Assembly (NCBI GenBank): GCA_051880035.1
Contig: JBJENE010000004.1
Span: 11,402-75,401 of the forward strand
DNA: 64,000 nt
Source of the DNA: Eshraghiella sp051880035
Lineage (GTDB): Bacteria; Bacillota; Clostridia; Lachnospirales; Lachnospiraceae
Reading direction: 5' to 3'
Under the pieces are notes generated by a model. It did not search any database. It saw only the letters and a program-made list of their open reading frames with translations, and was not told where the DNA came from. Shown here piece after piece: positions 17,958 to 25,816 of the stretch. The position numbers and the translations under genes were made by a program. The stretch's first letter is position 1; each line of letters starts with the position of its first letter.

Positions 17958-18809
17958 TTAAGGATTCACAAAGTTCAATTCTGCATTACCCATATCGCAA
18001 TTAACATAAATTCTGTAACTTTCATCAATGTCAACTCCGCCGATTCTGTTTATTCCTGCGTGTCCCATATCACTGTCGACATCATATTTATAGCAGTCCG
18101 AACTATAGTATGTGGTTACTTCTGCATTTCCCATGTTGCAGTCCACCTCAATATCACACCCAAGATATCCTGTCAGTTCCACATTTCCCATGTCTGCATT
18201 TGCGGTTATTTTTCCACCGTCATAGGTGATTCCGTTAAATATTATATTGCCCATATCCGCATCCAGTTCCATGTTGCAGACTGATGCATTATTTATTTCA
18301 ACATCTCCCATATCAGCATCTACATAAATATAATCCACTTTGACCGGTATATTTATTTTGACTGCCCCCATATTTGCATCGATATCAATTTTATTAATTA
18401 TTTTATCCGTATCGGGAACATATATTTTTACATAATAATCATCCAGTCCGCCAAATAATGAAAAATCGAAATTGAATAATGTCTTTTCATCCTTCTGCGT
18501 AATATAAAGCACACCGTTTTTTATTTCATAATCATATTTGCTGTTAACACTTATTAATTCAACTGCATAGGTATCTCCCTCTATAATATCAATTTCACCA
18601 AAATTGATATCGGCTTTTATTGTGTCAAATTCCTCTGTTTCAATATACTCCCGATGTACATCTTTTTTACCCGAATATTTTATATTAAGAACATGGGGAA
18701 TTTCAATATTGGTATCAGCTCCTGCCGCAATTCCCACGCCAACCAGTGCCGTTCCGCATATAAGCAGCGCACCTGCAATTATTCCAAAAATAATATAAAA
18801 CTTTTTCAT
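17958..18809 (-). CDS. DUF4097 beta-helix-like membrane-anchored protein with DMG repeats
   Basis: A 283-residue protein with an N-terminal membrane segment (FGIIAGALLICGTALVGVGI) and an outside domain of the DUF4097/LiaF-related type. From about residue 140 to the end the sequence repeats a strand-turn unit about every 20 residues with the core (D/N/C)xDMG or xNMG: IDANMGAVKIN, VDADMGDVEIN, LDADMGNIIFN, ANADMGNVELT, VDCNMGNAEVT, VDSDMGHAGIN and VNCDMGNAELN. Seven regular repeats suggest a right-handed beta solenoid. It shares one base with the HAAS gene upstream. In related modules the PadR regulator controls envelope-stress proteins; the exact function here is unknown. Confidence 0.8.
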   Translation of the reverse strand: MKKFYIIFGIIAGALLICGTALVGVGIAAGADTNIEIPHVLNIKYSGKKDVHREYIETEEFDTIKADINFGEIDIIEGDTYAVELISVNSKYDYEIKNGVLYITQKDEKTLFNFDFSLFGGLDDYYVKIYVPDTDKIINKIDIDANMGAVKINIPVKVDYIYVDADMGDVEINNASVCNMELDADMGNIIFNGITYDGGKITANADMGNVELTGYLGCDIEVDCNMGNAEVTTYYSSDCYKYDVDSDMGHAGINRIGGVDIDESYRIYVNCDMGNAELNFVNP

Positions 18810-19387
18810 TATTTTTTCTCCTTTCGTGATGATTTTGAAGAAATATATTTAATAAGCTTTATTATAAGCCTGATTAATAAAACCGATAAAAGAATGGCTC
18901 CTATACCTACTGCTCCAAAAAGGAATCCTGTTCCTATTGTAAGTATTCCGTTGGCAGGATTACTAAACAGCATTGCTATTCCGCCTATTACGGTAACCGT
19001 GCCGGCCACAAGTCCTGCTGCCGCAACACATATCAGTGCTGCCATTACCGCGATAACTGCTATAATCAATCCGAGTGCCACAAAAAACAGGGCAAGCCAC
19101 AAAGGAGAACCCACTATTGCAATGAAAATAATCCAGCCTATAGGCAATCCTTTTTTCTTAGTGGTTGTTACCTCCGGTTCCAAAGCCGTCTTTCCTTTAT
19201 ACTCTGCTATAATTTTCTTTGCAAGGTCTTCAGGGCTTCCAAGTTCTTTCAGAACCTCATATTCCTTTTCAGCTCCTGCTTCTGCAAAATATTCCGTGTA
19301 ATACTGCATTACATTACTGTATTCATCCTCCGGCAGTTCAACACATAACCTGCCGCTGAGAATTTCCAAATATTTGAATCTGTTCAT
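18809..19387 (-). CDS. HAAS/DUF1700 domain membrane protein
   Basis: A 192-residue protein. The N-terminal 75 residues form the HAAS-type helical domain (ILSGRLCVELPEDEYSNVMQ, then EYEVLKELGSPEDLAKKII), which is typically found next to PadR regulators. Four hydrophobic helices follow, built from Gly/Ala/Ile/Val stretches such as ALGLIIAVIAVMAALICVAA. It ends in a basic cytoplasmic tail. The stop codon overlaps the ATG of the DUF4097 gene by one base (TAATG), so the pair is translationally coupled. The likely role is a membrane partner of the DUF4097 protein in envelope sensing (inference from recurring neighbourhood). Confidence 0.8.
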   Translation of the reverse strand: MNRFKYLEILSGRLCVELPEDEYSNVMQYYTEYFAEAGAEKEYEVLKELGSPEDLAKKIIAEYKGKTALEPEVTTTKKKGLPIGWIIFIAIVGSPLWLALFFVALGLIIAVIAVMAALICVAAAGLVAGTVTVIGGIAMLFSNPANGILTIGTGFLFGAVGIGAILLSVLLIRLIIKLIKYISSKSSRKEKK

Positions 19388-19407
19388 ATATTCTCATTCC
19401 TCCGCTT

Positions 19408-19716
19408 TTATTGTCCCAGTAAAATATGGTCAAGTTTTTCTTTGTAATCATTCCATTCTGTCAGATAATATTCCAGTCTCTTCCGGCCCAGGTCCGTAAT
19501 TGCGTAATACCTTCTGTTCCTGCCCTGATAAGCCTTGTCATATGTTCTAAGGCAATTATCTTTCTGCAGCCTCCTAAGCACCGGATAAAGGGTAGATTCC
19601 GATATATCTACGATTTCTTTAACATTCTGTGTAAGAATATATCCATAGGTATCTTCCTTGTTAAGAATCGCCAGTACACAGGCATCCAACAAGGCTGACC
19701 CAAGTTGAAAAATCAT
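19408..19716 (-). CDS. PadR-family transcriptional regulator
   Basis: A 102-residue PadR protein: a winged helix (LLDACVLAILNKEDTYGYIL, recognition part ISESTLYPVLRRLQKDNCL) with the short C-terminal helix for dimerisation (LEYYLTEWNDYKEKLDHIL). It is first in a three-gene operon with the HAAS and DUF4097 proteins, the standard arrangement for PadR-s1 type self-regulated envelope modules. Two copies of a 14-base palindrome lie in its promoter region (19736-19784), one overlapping the -10 box, which supports autorepression. Confidence 0.93.
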   Translation of the reverse strand: MIFQLGSALLDACVLAILNKEDTYGYILTQNVKEIVDISESTLYPVLRRLQKDNCLRTYDKAYQGRNRRYYAITDLGRKRLEYYLTEWNDYKEKLDHILLGQ

Positions 19717-19735
19717 ATCCCAGCCTCCTTTTTTA

Positions 19736-19801
19736 ATATAATATTATATGTTGTATAATATTGATTGGCTATATAATATTATATCGTATTATAATTGTCA
19801 A
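19736..19801 (-). promoter_or_regulatory. PadR operon promoter with two identical palindromes
   Basis: On the minus strand a -35 TTGACA (19796-19801) and a -10 TATTAT (19773-19778) are 17 bp apart. The perfect palindrome ATATAATATTATAT occurs at 19771-19784, covering the -10, and again at 19736-19749 just before the ribosome site. The 35-bp spacing and overlap with the -10 fit autorepression by the PadR product. The sites are AT-only, so chance similarity cannot be dismissed. Confidence 0.65.
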
Positions 19802-19820
19802 TAGTTTTTTTATCAGACGT

Positions 19821-19870
19821 AAAAAAAGCCCCTGATTCCTAACTTTCGATTTGTTAGAAACCGGAGCTTT
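19821..19870 (-). terminator. Terminator after asd
   Basis: On the minus strand, AAAGCTCC and TTTCTAAC pair (with mismatches) with GTTAGGAA and GGGGCTTT, and a run of T follows (TTTTTTT on that strand). It lies about 30 bp after the asd stop codon and ends the ATP-grasp/asd transcript. Confidence 0.85.
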
Positions 19871-19897
19871 CTTTTTAACTCATTATATTCTGCTCAT

Positions 19898-20983
19898 TTA
19901 TTTGTGAGTAATGTAATTCTGGGCAACTAAAAGTTCGGCACTGAGAACCGCTCCTCCTGCTGCACCTCTTATCGTATTGTGTGAAAGTCCTACAAACTTC
20001 CAGTCAAATACGGAATCTTCTCTGAGGCGTCCGAATGAAACTCCGAAGCCGTTTTCATAATCAACATCAAGAGCAACCTGAGGTCTGTTATCCTCTTCAA
20101 GATACTGGATGAACTGCTTAGGTGCGCTAGGAAGATTAAGTTCCTGAGGAAGACCCTTGAAATTAGTCCAACGGTCAATTATTTCTTCCTTGGTAGGTTT
20201 CTTTTCAAAGTTTACGAAAACTGCTGCAGTATGTCCGTTAAGTACAGGAACACGGATACACTGTGTTGTAATTACAGGAAGTGCTGCCTTCTCAATCTTG
20301 CCGTCAACAAGCTTACCCATAAGTCTTAAAGGCTCCTGCTCGCTCTTTTCTTCTTCTCCTGCAATGTACGGAATAATATTTCCTTCCATTTCAGGCCAGT
20401 CCTTAAATGTCTTGCCGGCACCTGAAATAGCCTGATATGTAGTAGCAACCACAAGCTTAGGACCGAATTCCTTCAAAGCAAAGATTGCCGGAGTATAACT
20501 CTGGATTGAACAGTTAGGCTTAACCGCTACAAATCCCCTCGTAGTTCCGAGTCTCTTCTTCTGGTATTCAATCAGGGCAAAATGCTCAGGATTAATCTCA
20601 GGAACGACCATAGGAACATCTTCTGTCCAACGGTGTGCACTGTTGTTAGACACAACAGGAGTCTCTGTCTTTGCATAATCTTCTTCTATTTTTTTAATTT
20701 CTTCCTTGGACATGTCAACGGCACTAAATACAAAATCTACCTGTGACGCAACTTTTTCCACATCAAGAACATTGTAAACAATCATGTCTTCAACAGACTT
20801 TGGCATAGGTGTAGTCATTTTCCATCTGTCACCTACAGCCTCTTTATAAGTCTTTCCGGCTGATCGTGGACTTGCTGCAATTGCCACAACCTCAAACCAT
20901 GGATGATTCTCAAGTAATGAAATAAATCTCTGACCAACCATTCCTGTACCGCCAAGGATACCAACTCTTAACTTCTTTTCCAT
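19898..20983 (-). CDS. asd: Aspartate-semialdehyde dehydrogenase
   Basis: A 361-residue enzyme reducing aspartyl-4-phosphate to aspartate semialdehyde with NADPH, the branch point to lysine/diaminopimelate, threonine and methionine. The NADP loop is VGILGGTGMVGQRF. The catalytic cysteine lies in KPNCSIQSYTPAI, and the C-terminal active-site histidine in IRVPVLNGHTAAVFV. The sequence resembles the longer archaeal/fungal-type Asd, which occurs in many Clostridia. The ATG at 20983 follows AGGAGAT; a longer frame into the upstream gene has no ribosome site. It is the last gene of a run with two ATP-grasp ligases and a PdaA-like protein. Confidence 0.95.
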   Translation of the reverse strand: MEKKLRVGILGGTGMVGQRFISLLENHPWFEVVAIAASPRSAGKTYKEAVGDRWKMTTPMPKSVEDMIVYNVLDVEKVASQVDFVFSAVDMSKEEIKKIEEDYAKTETPVVSNNSAHRWTEDVPMVVPEINPEHFALIEYQKKRLGTTRGFVAVKPNCSIQSYTPAIFALKEFGPKLVVATTYQAISGAGKTFKDWPEMEGNIIPYIAGEEEKSEQEPLRLMGKLVDGKIEKAALPVITTQCIRVPVLNGHTAAVFVNFEKKPTKEEIIDRWTNFKGLPQELNLPSAPKQFIQYLEEDNRPQVALDVDYENGFGVSFGRLREDSVFDWKFVGLSHNTIRGAAGGAVLSAELLVAQNYITHK

Positions 20984-21005
20984 TTCAATATCTCCTAAAC
21001 TTTTA

Positions 21006-22370
21006 CTAATTTTTCTGATATACGCCGAACTCAAAGCCTTTGGCCCTGATTCCGTCAATCATATCAGACAGCATCTTCTGATTAGTGGAGGATGCTCCGC
21101 TTAACAGATATATTGCTCCTCCATGTACCTTATTCAATGCATTCTGCAGGGCATTCTTTACATCCGGCTGGTTATTGGCATCCCAATCGGCATATGCAAA
21201 ACTCCAGAAAACAGTTCTGTAACCGAGATTCTGTGCCACTGCAATTGACTGTTCACTGAAATATCCTGACGGTGCTCTGAAAAGATACATTTCATATCCG
21301 TAAGTTTCGTAAGCGTAATTGTACAACAGATTAAGTTCGCTTGTCAATTCCTTTGGTGACAATTCGGATATATTTGCGCAGCTTGCAGTATAATTGCCGA
21401 GAATATGTCCTTCATTAATCATTCTTTCAATAAGTTCAGGATTCTTTTTCATATATGAAAGAGTAACAAAAAAGACAGCCTTGACATTCTTTGCTTTCAG
21501 TGTGTCAAGAATTTTACCTGTGTTACCGTTTTCGGAAACTTCATTAAAGGTCAGCCAGACAAAACTGCTCTCCGGCTGTATAAAATCAACGGCGAGCTGT
21601 CCCACAAGATTTGTGTAATATCCCAACAGCGGTCTGTTCTTATCATCGGTATCATTACCCACACCAAAAGTAACCGGTTCGGATGAATAATCTCCGTAAG
21701 ATGATATCTCAGGTCCCTTTTCCGTATTCATATAAGGGCTGTAATCCGTGATTTCCAATGCCCCGATAGGAATTTCCCCTTTATTAACCACATGCACGAC
21801 AAATTCTTCCACCGAATAATTTTCATATATGTCTTTGGCAATAACTTCAAAACGGTAATCTCCGTTGGCAGCAAGTGAAACTGAATCGGTTATTTTTTTA
21901 TTTTTGTCTGACTTGGTCATGTCATCGGAAAATCCGTATTCGAATTCCGAATCGTCGGTTACCGACTTAACTACATCCTGTATGTTCAATCCGCCCGGTT
22001 CTTCAAAGTAAAATTCATTACTTTTAAGAATAATTTCCGGAGCCGTCATATCGGATATCTGCACCGTGAATTTTTTAACTGTTTCATTATATGTAACCGA
22101 TGCCTCGTATTCTCCGATTGTATTATAATCCACATCGGATAAATCCAGTTCCATCTGTTCAAGCACTTTTTTGGATGCCCTGACATAATCGGAAACATCA
22201 GTGCTTGGTTCATCTCCTACAGAAAAAGTAAATTTATCCGAAATCAATGTTATTGTATCATAATTGCACCCCGTAAAAATTACCGCAACGGGAAGAACAC
22301 ACAATGCGCAAAGCATTGCTCTTTTAATAGTTTTGTTCCATAAAAGCAAAAATCCGTTACCCATTAACAT
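21006..22370 (-). CDS. PdaA-like polysaccharide deacetylase lipoprotein, probably catalytically dead
   Basis: A 454-residue protein with an N-terminal hydrophobic segment and lipobox FTGC (Cys35), an Ig-like/cadherin-like region (residues 40-200) and a C-terminal NodB-type domain (about 265-454). The closest pattern is the PdaA sporulation deacetylase: ENGNTGKILDTLKAKNVKAV, FWSFAYADWDANNQ and the RAPSG motif (Arg365) are conserved. The metal site is lost: the TFDNG box is TFNE at 274-277, and NHTxxH is NYTASC at 326-331, removing the Asp and both His ligands; the late LLH motif is LLSG. A structural or binding role is more likely than hydrolysis. It lies 16 bp below the first ATP-grasp gene and 22 bp above asd. 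Confidence 0.85.
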   Translation of the reverse strand: MLMGNGFLLLWNKTIKRAMLCALCVLPVAVIFTGCNYDTITLISDKFTFSVGDEPSTDVSDYVRASKKVLEQMELDLSDVDYNTIGEYEASVTYNETVKKFTVQISDMTAPEIILKSNEFYFEEPGGLNIQDVVKSVTDDSEFEYGFSDDMTKSDKNKKITDSVSLAANGDYRFEVIAKDIYENYSVEEFVVHVVNKGEIPIGALEITDYSPYMNTEKGPEISSYGDYSSEPVTFGVGNDTDDKNRPLLGYYTNLVGQLAVDFIQPESSFVWLTFNEVSENGNTGKILDTLKAKNVKAVFFVTLSYMKKNPELIERMINEGHILGNYTASCANISELSPKELTSELNLLYNYAYETYGYEMYLFRAPSGYFSEQSIAVAQNLGYRTVFWSFAYADWDANNQPDVKNALQNALNKVHGGAIYLLSGASSTNQKMLSDMIDGIRAKGFEFGVYQKN

Positions 22371-22386
22371 TTCCCGCCTTTCCGTT

Positions 22387-23217
22387 TTATCTTATGTCAC
22401 CGTATATATAATCCACATACAGCGATACCACATCCACATCCGTCTGCCCATAAAGCATTCTGGAGCCTACAACATCCTCCAGTTCGTTAAAAACAATCCG
22501 ATTGTTATGAAAAATAAAATCTATTCCGCAGTGTCCGATTTCCAGAGAGTCTGTTATTTTCTTAACAATGTCTGTTTCCTCTCCTGACAATCTGTACGGC
22601 TTTGCCTTTCCTCCGAGACAGAAGTTACTTCTGAAATCCTTATCCGAGGTTCTAAGCATTGCCGCCACAATCCTGTTACCTACGATATATACTCTCAAGT
22701 CCCTGCCAAGATCCGATGCAGGCTTCTGCAAAAGAATTTTACGGCCGCCAAGCTTTTCTCTCTGCATACGATCTTCTCTTTCATTATTAATCATAAAGAC
22801 CTCCGTGCCGCCATGGCCGTCAGCGGTCTTCATTATATATGGATATTCCTGCATTGCGCATGCTCCGTCACAGGTTGGCATTACATTTATTCCAAGCTGC
22901 TTAACATATTCAATTGCAAGAAGTTTATCATTCCCAAGAAGTGTTACAAATGAATTGTTATATACTTTTATACCAAGCAGCTCAAGCTGTCTGGCAAAAA
23001 CATAATCCCTTGTACGGTTAATTACCGCATCCGGAAAAGGCAGGGACTCACCATTGCAAAAAAATTCGTTTTTGTCATTTGTAATCAGAAACCGGAACTG
23101 TTCTGCAATAACCAGACTCAGCTTAATACCTTTTTCCCTGCATTTATCAAAATACATCCGTATATATTCTTTGTTTCTGAGTGCATCTTCAGAATGGTAC
23201 ACAAGCCACCAGTTCAT
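22387..23217 (-). CDS. ATP-grasp ligase, RimK-like (second of a tandem pair)
   Basis: A 276-residue protein with the ATP-grasp fold of the RimK/ribosomal S6-glutamate ligase group: an N-terminal preATP-grasp region (residues 1-95, including INRTRDYVFARQLELLGIKV), the nucleotide-binding lysine region (YIMKTADGHGGTEVFMI), RDLRVYIVGNRIVAAMLR, and GIDFIFHNN leading to FNELEDVVGSR. In typical family members the last metal motif is E-x-N; here it reads ELED, so metal binding may be altered. It overlaps the upstream paralogue by four bases. Such ligases join an amino acid or amine to a carboxylate by way of an acyl-phosphate; the substrates here are unknown. Confidence 0.8.
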   Translation of the reverse strand: MNWWLVYHSEDALRNKEYIRMYFDKCREKGIKLSLVIAEQFRFLITNDKNEFFCNGESLPFPDAVINRTRDYVFARQLELLGIKVYNNSFVTLLGNDKLLAIEYVKQLGINVMPTCDGACAMQEYPYIMKTADGHGGTEVFMINNEREDRMQREKLGGRKILLQKPASDLGRDLRVYIVGNRIVAAMLRTSDKDFRSNFCLGGKAKPYRLSGEETDIVKKITDSLEIGHCGIDFIFHNNRIVFNELEDVVGSRMLYGQTDVDVVSLYVDYIYGDIR

Positions 23218-24098
23218 CTTCTCACCTGTTCCTCAATATAAGAAATTATATGTTCTGCCACATTAATTCCCGTGCAGTCATAAAGATTCTTAAAATGTGC
23301 ATTAGAGTTGGCTTCGCATAATACCGGCTCATCATCCTCTCCGAAAAGAATATCTATTCCGCCAAAATCCAACCCCAGTATGCCACAGACTTCCAAAGCC
23401 ATTCTGCACTGTTCCGGGTCAGGTTCATAGGGTTTCATGCTGCCTCCGTTGGTTATGTTGGCTCTGAAGTCATTATCATTATATCTGTACATTGCAGCCA
23501 CAACCTTATTTCCCACAACCTGAATCCTTATATCCCGTCCGTATGAAGACTTAATATATTCCTGAACGATAAACGGTCTTGTTCCGATATTTTGGATTAT
23601 CTCTTCAAATTCATCTGTGTCTGCCGCAAGATAAACCTGCTTTCCAAAAGACCCCAGGCACTCTTTAATAACACACGGAAATCCTATATCCCCGGCAATA
23701 TATTTCATATATGCGGATTTCTCAAGCCCGCAGGGAGTAAATATCTTGGGAGATATATATGTACGCGGCATTTTAATGCCGTGACCGGAAAGAGCAAGAA
23801 AGGTCTCGGATTTATCATCACACAACGCGATACTTTCTGCTGAATTAAAAAGCCTCATTCCCATGCTTTCAAGAACTTTTGCAAGCTTAATATCCTTATC
23901 CCAGAAAAGCACAAAATCAATGGTATCCGCCATATCCCTTATATCGTATCCATGTTCACAAAGCAACTGCCAGAGTCTTGTATTGGTATACTTAACCAGC
24001 CGGCATCCGGACTTTGCTGCTGCATCCGTAAGCATTTTGAACAGTTCATTAAATTTATCATTATTCACATATTCATTAACAACAAGCCAGCCATTCAT
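23214..24098 (-). CDS. ATP-grasp ligase, RimK-like (first of a tandem pair)
   Basis: A 294-residue paralogue of the next gene, both starting with the same MNxWLV pattern. ATP-grasp motifs: GFPCVIKECLGSFGKQVYL (nucleotide lysine and glycine loop), RPFIVQEYIKSSYGRDIRIQ, VVAAMYRYNDNDFRANI, and the metal motif GGIDILFGEDDEPVLCEANS with an intact E-x-N. It is the first gene of the run ATP-grasp, ATP-grasp, PdaA-like, asd. Side-by-side RimK-like ligases next to a cell-wall-type protein suggest that they build or decorate a peptide or wall component, but nothing in the sequence names the product. Confidence 0.85.
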   Translation of the reverse strand: MNGWLVVNEYVNNDKFNELFKMLTDAAAKSGCRLVKYTNTRLWQLLCEHGYDIRDMADTIDFVLFWDKDIKLAKVLESMGMRLFNSAESIALCDDKSETFLALSGHGIKMPRTYISPKIFTPCGLEKSAYMKYIAGDIGFPCVIKECLGSFGKQVYLAADTDEFEEIIQNIGTRPFIVQEYIKSSYGRDIRIQVVGNKVVAAMYRYNDNDFRANITNGGSMKPYEPDPEQCRMALEVCGILGLDFGGIDILFGEDDEPVLCEANSNAHFKNLYDCTGINVAEHIISYIEEQVRR

Positions 24099-24232
24099 GC
24101 GGTTACTCCTTTTTTCTGTGACTCAGTGCTTTTATCCATTGTAACACATTGATGTAAAAAAAACATCCTCAAACCGAAAACAGTTTTTGGTAGTTCATGG
24201 AATAAATCGGACAGATCCGAAATATTTTACTG

Positions 24233-24267
24233 ATAAAAAAAGGATAATTGAAATCTCAACTATCCTT
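24233..24267 (-). terminator. Terminator after tRNA-Thr
   Basis: On the minus strand, AAGGATAGTTGA and TCAATTATCCTT form a stem closed by a short loop and followed by TTTTTT. It begins nine bases after the tRNA 3' end. The stretch from here to the ATP-grasp start at 24098 holds two small inverted repeats and no gene. Confidence 0.85.
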
Positions 24268-24275
24268 ACAAAATA

Positions 24276-24348
24276 AGCTGCCGACGGGAATCGGACCCGT
24301 GACCTCCGCCTTACCAAGGCGACGCTCTACCGACTGAGCCACGGCAGC
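24276..24348 (-). tRNA. tRNA-Thr (anticodon GGT)
   Basis: A 73-nt cloverleaf: acceptor GCTGCCG/CGGCAGC, D-arm GGCTCAGTCGGTAGAGC, anticodon stem TCGCC/GGCGG around loop TTGGTAA (anticodon GGT), and T-arm with GGGTCCCGATTCCC. The discriminator is T and CCA is not encoded, so CCA must be added after transcription. It has its own promoter (24391-24419) and terminator (24233-24267). Confidence 0.96.
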
Positions 24349-24390
24349 ATTCCTATATTAAAGACAGACATGCCGTCTCAAACATCAAGG

Positions 24391-24419
24391 ATTATATCAT
24401 ACCGTTTTCAAAAAGTAAA
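24391..24419 (-). promoter_or_regulatory. Promoter of tRNA-Thr
   Basis: On the minus strand, -35 TTTACT (24414-24419) and -10 TATAAT (24391-24396) lie 17 bp apart, with TG upstream of the -10. It sits just after the sigH stop codon. Confidence 0.7.
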
Positions 24420-24424
24420 GTATT

Positions 24425-25036
24425 TTATAACAAATCAATTTTACTGCGCATACGCTGTATGGCATTGTCGATTGCTTTAGGTTTTTTATCTAACTGGACA
24501 GCTATTTCATTATAGCTGTATCCTTCCAGATAAAGTTCCATAACCTGACGCTCCATGGTACTTAAGCTTTCCATTATTTTGGCAATTGTATGCTTCATCT
24601 GGTCTTTTTCTATTACAAGAGCCTCCGGGTTAACCTCTTCCCCCGCCTCCAGAACATCGGACCAGCATGCATGCTCGCCGCCGTTTTCATCCGAAACGGG
24701 AGCATCAAATGAAATATAATTGTTAAGCGGTGTGTTTTTCATACGGTTATAGGCGGTTACTGCCGTCCGTATCTGCCTGCCGATACAAAGTGATGCAAAA
24801 GACATGAAAACCACCTTTTTGGAAGGATTATAGTCCCTTATAGCCTTATAAAGCCCTATCATGCCTTCCTGGAGGAGGTCGTCACTGTCCGCACCTGCAA
24901 GGAAATAAGACCTTGCCTTCATACGGACAAGGTTTTTATATTTTTCCACAAGAAAATCAGCGGCATTGTTATCTCCTTCATGATACCTTGCCACCAGTTC
25001 CTCATCAGACATTTTTTCGTAAGCTTCTTTTACCAT
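24425..25036 (-). CDS. sigH: RNA polymerase sporulation sigma factor SigH
   Basis: A sigma-70 family protein of about 203 residues that directs RNA polymerase to early sporulation and stationary-phase genes. Region 2 reads VEKYKNLVRMKARSYF and DLLQEGMIGLYKAIRDYNP; region 4 is STMERQVMELYLEGYSYNEI with KAIDNAIQRMRSKI. Gene order (cysS-mrnC-rlmB-sigH) is the one conserved around sigH in Firmicutes. The ATG at 25036 has GAGAGGG very close; a TTG six codons upstream (25054) has a weaker AAGG at long spacing, so the exact start is uncertain. A strong sign that the organism carries the sporulation programme. Confidence 0.93.
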   Translation of the reverse strand: MVKEAYEKMSDEELVARYHEGDNNAADFLVEKYKNLVRMKARSYFLAGADSDDLLQEGMIGLYKAIRDYNPSKKVVFMSFASLCIGRQIRTAVTAYNRMKNTPLNNYISFDAPVSDENGGEHACWSDVLEAGEEVNPEALVIEKDQMKHTIAKIMESLSTMERQVMELYLEGYSYNEIAVQLDKKPKAIDNAIQRMRSKIDLL

Positions 25037-25075
25037 ATTCCCTCTCAGATTCAAAATTTATTCGTTACCTTGTTA

Positions 25076-25816
25076 TCAGTTCATTCTCTGCCTTACGATT
25101 TCATAGGCAAGAACTCCTGCTGCCACCGAAGCATTAAGGGAATCAATATTTCCCTTCATCGGAATTGATGCAACAAAATCACATTTTTCTTTGACAAGAC
25201 GGCTTACTCCTTCTCCTTCATTGCCTATAACAAGGCCTATCGGTCCTTTCAGGTCCAGTTCGTACATAACCTGTCCGCCCATATCGGCACAGACAAACCA
25301 GAGTCCCTTTTCTTTAAGTTCATCTATGGTATTTCCTATATTGGTGACTTTGGCAACCGGAGTGTAATTAAGTGCCCCCGCAGAGGTTTTTAAAACCGTG
25401 GCGGTAAGCCCTGCGGCACGGCGCTTGGGAATTATTACTCCGTGTGCTCCGCAAAGGTTGGCAGTTCTTATAATTGCCCCAAGATTATGCGGGTCCTCGA
25501 TTCCGTCAAGTATAAAGATAAAAGGAGGCTCACCTTTTTCGGATGCTGCATTTAAAATATCTTCAACCTGTGCATATTCATATGCCGCGGCATTGGCAAT
25601 CACTCCCTGATGGTGGCCTGTATGAGACATGCGGTCAAGCTGTTCTTTACTTACATAATTAATAATTGTATTTGCTTTTTTGGCTTCCCTGATTACGGTC
25701 ATGACAGGTCCGTCTTTACAACCGTCAAGTATATACAGTTTATCAATTGTTTTGCCTGACCTGAAAGCCTCTATTACGGCATTCCGTCCCTCTATTGTAA
25801 ATTCAGTGTATTTCAT
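25076..25816 (-). CDS. rlmB: 23S rRNA (guanosine-2'-O-)-methyltransferase, RlmB/TrmH family
   Basis: A 246-residue SPOUT-class methyltransferase. The N-terminal substrate-binding domain (residues 1-80, FTIEGRNAVIEAFRSGKTID) precedes the knotted SAM domain with motif 1 DPHNLGAIIRTANLCGAHGV, motif 2 GLVIGNEGEGVSRLVKEKCD and motif 3 IPMKGNIDSLNASVAAGVLA. It uses SAM to methylate the ribose of a 23S rRNA guanosine. It overlaps mrnC by four bases and precedes sigH by 39 bp, matching the conserved order. The exact target nucleotide is inferred from family. Confidence 0.93.
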   Translation of the reverse strand: MKYTEFTIEGRNAVIEAFRSGKTIDKLYILDGCKDGPVMTVIREAKKANTIINYVSKEQLDRMSHTGHHQGVIANAAAYEYAQVEDILNAASEKGEPPFIFILDGIEDPHNLGAIIRTANLCGAHGVIIPKRRAAGLTATVLKTSAGALNYTPVAKVTNIGNTIDELKEKGLWFVCADMGGQVMYELDLKGPIGLVIGNEGEGVSRLVKEKCDFVASIPMKGNIDSLNASVAAGVLAYEIVRQRMN

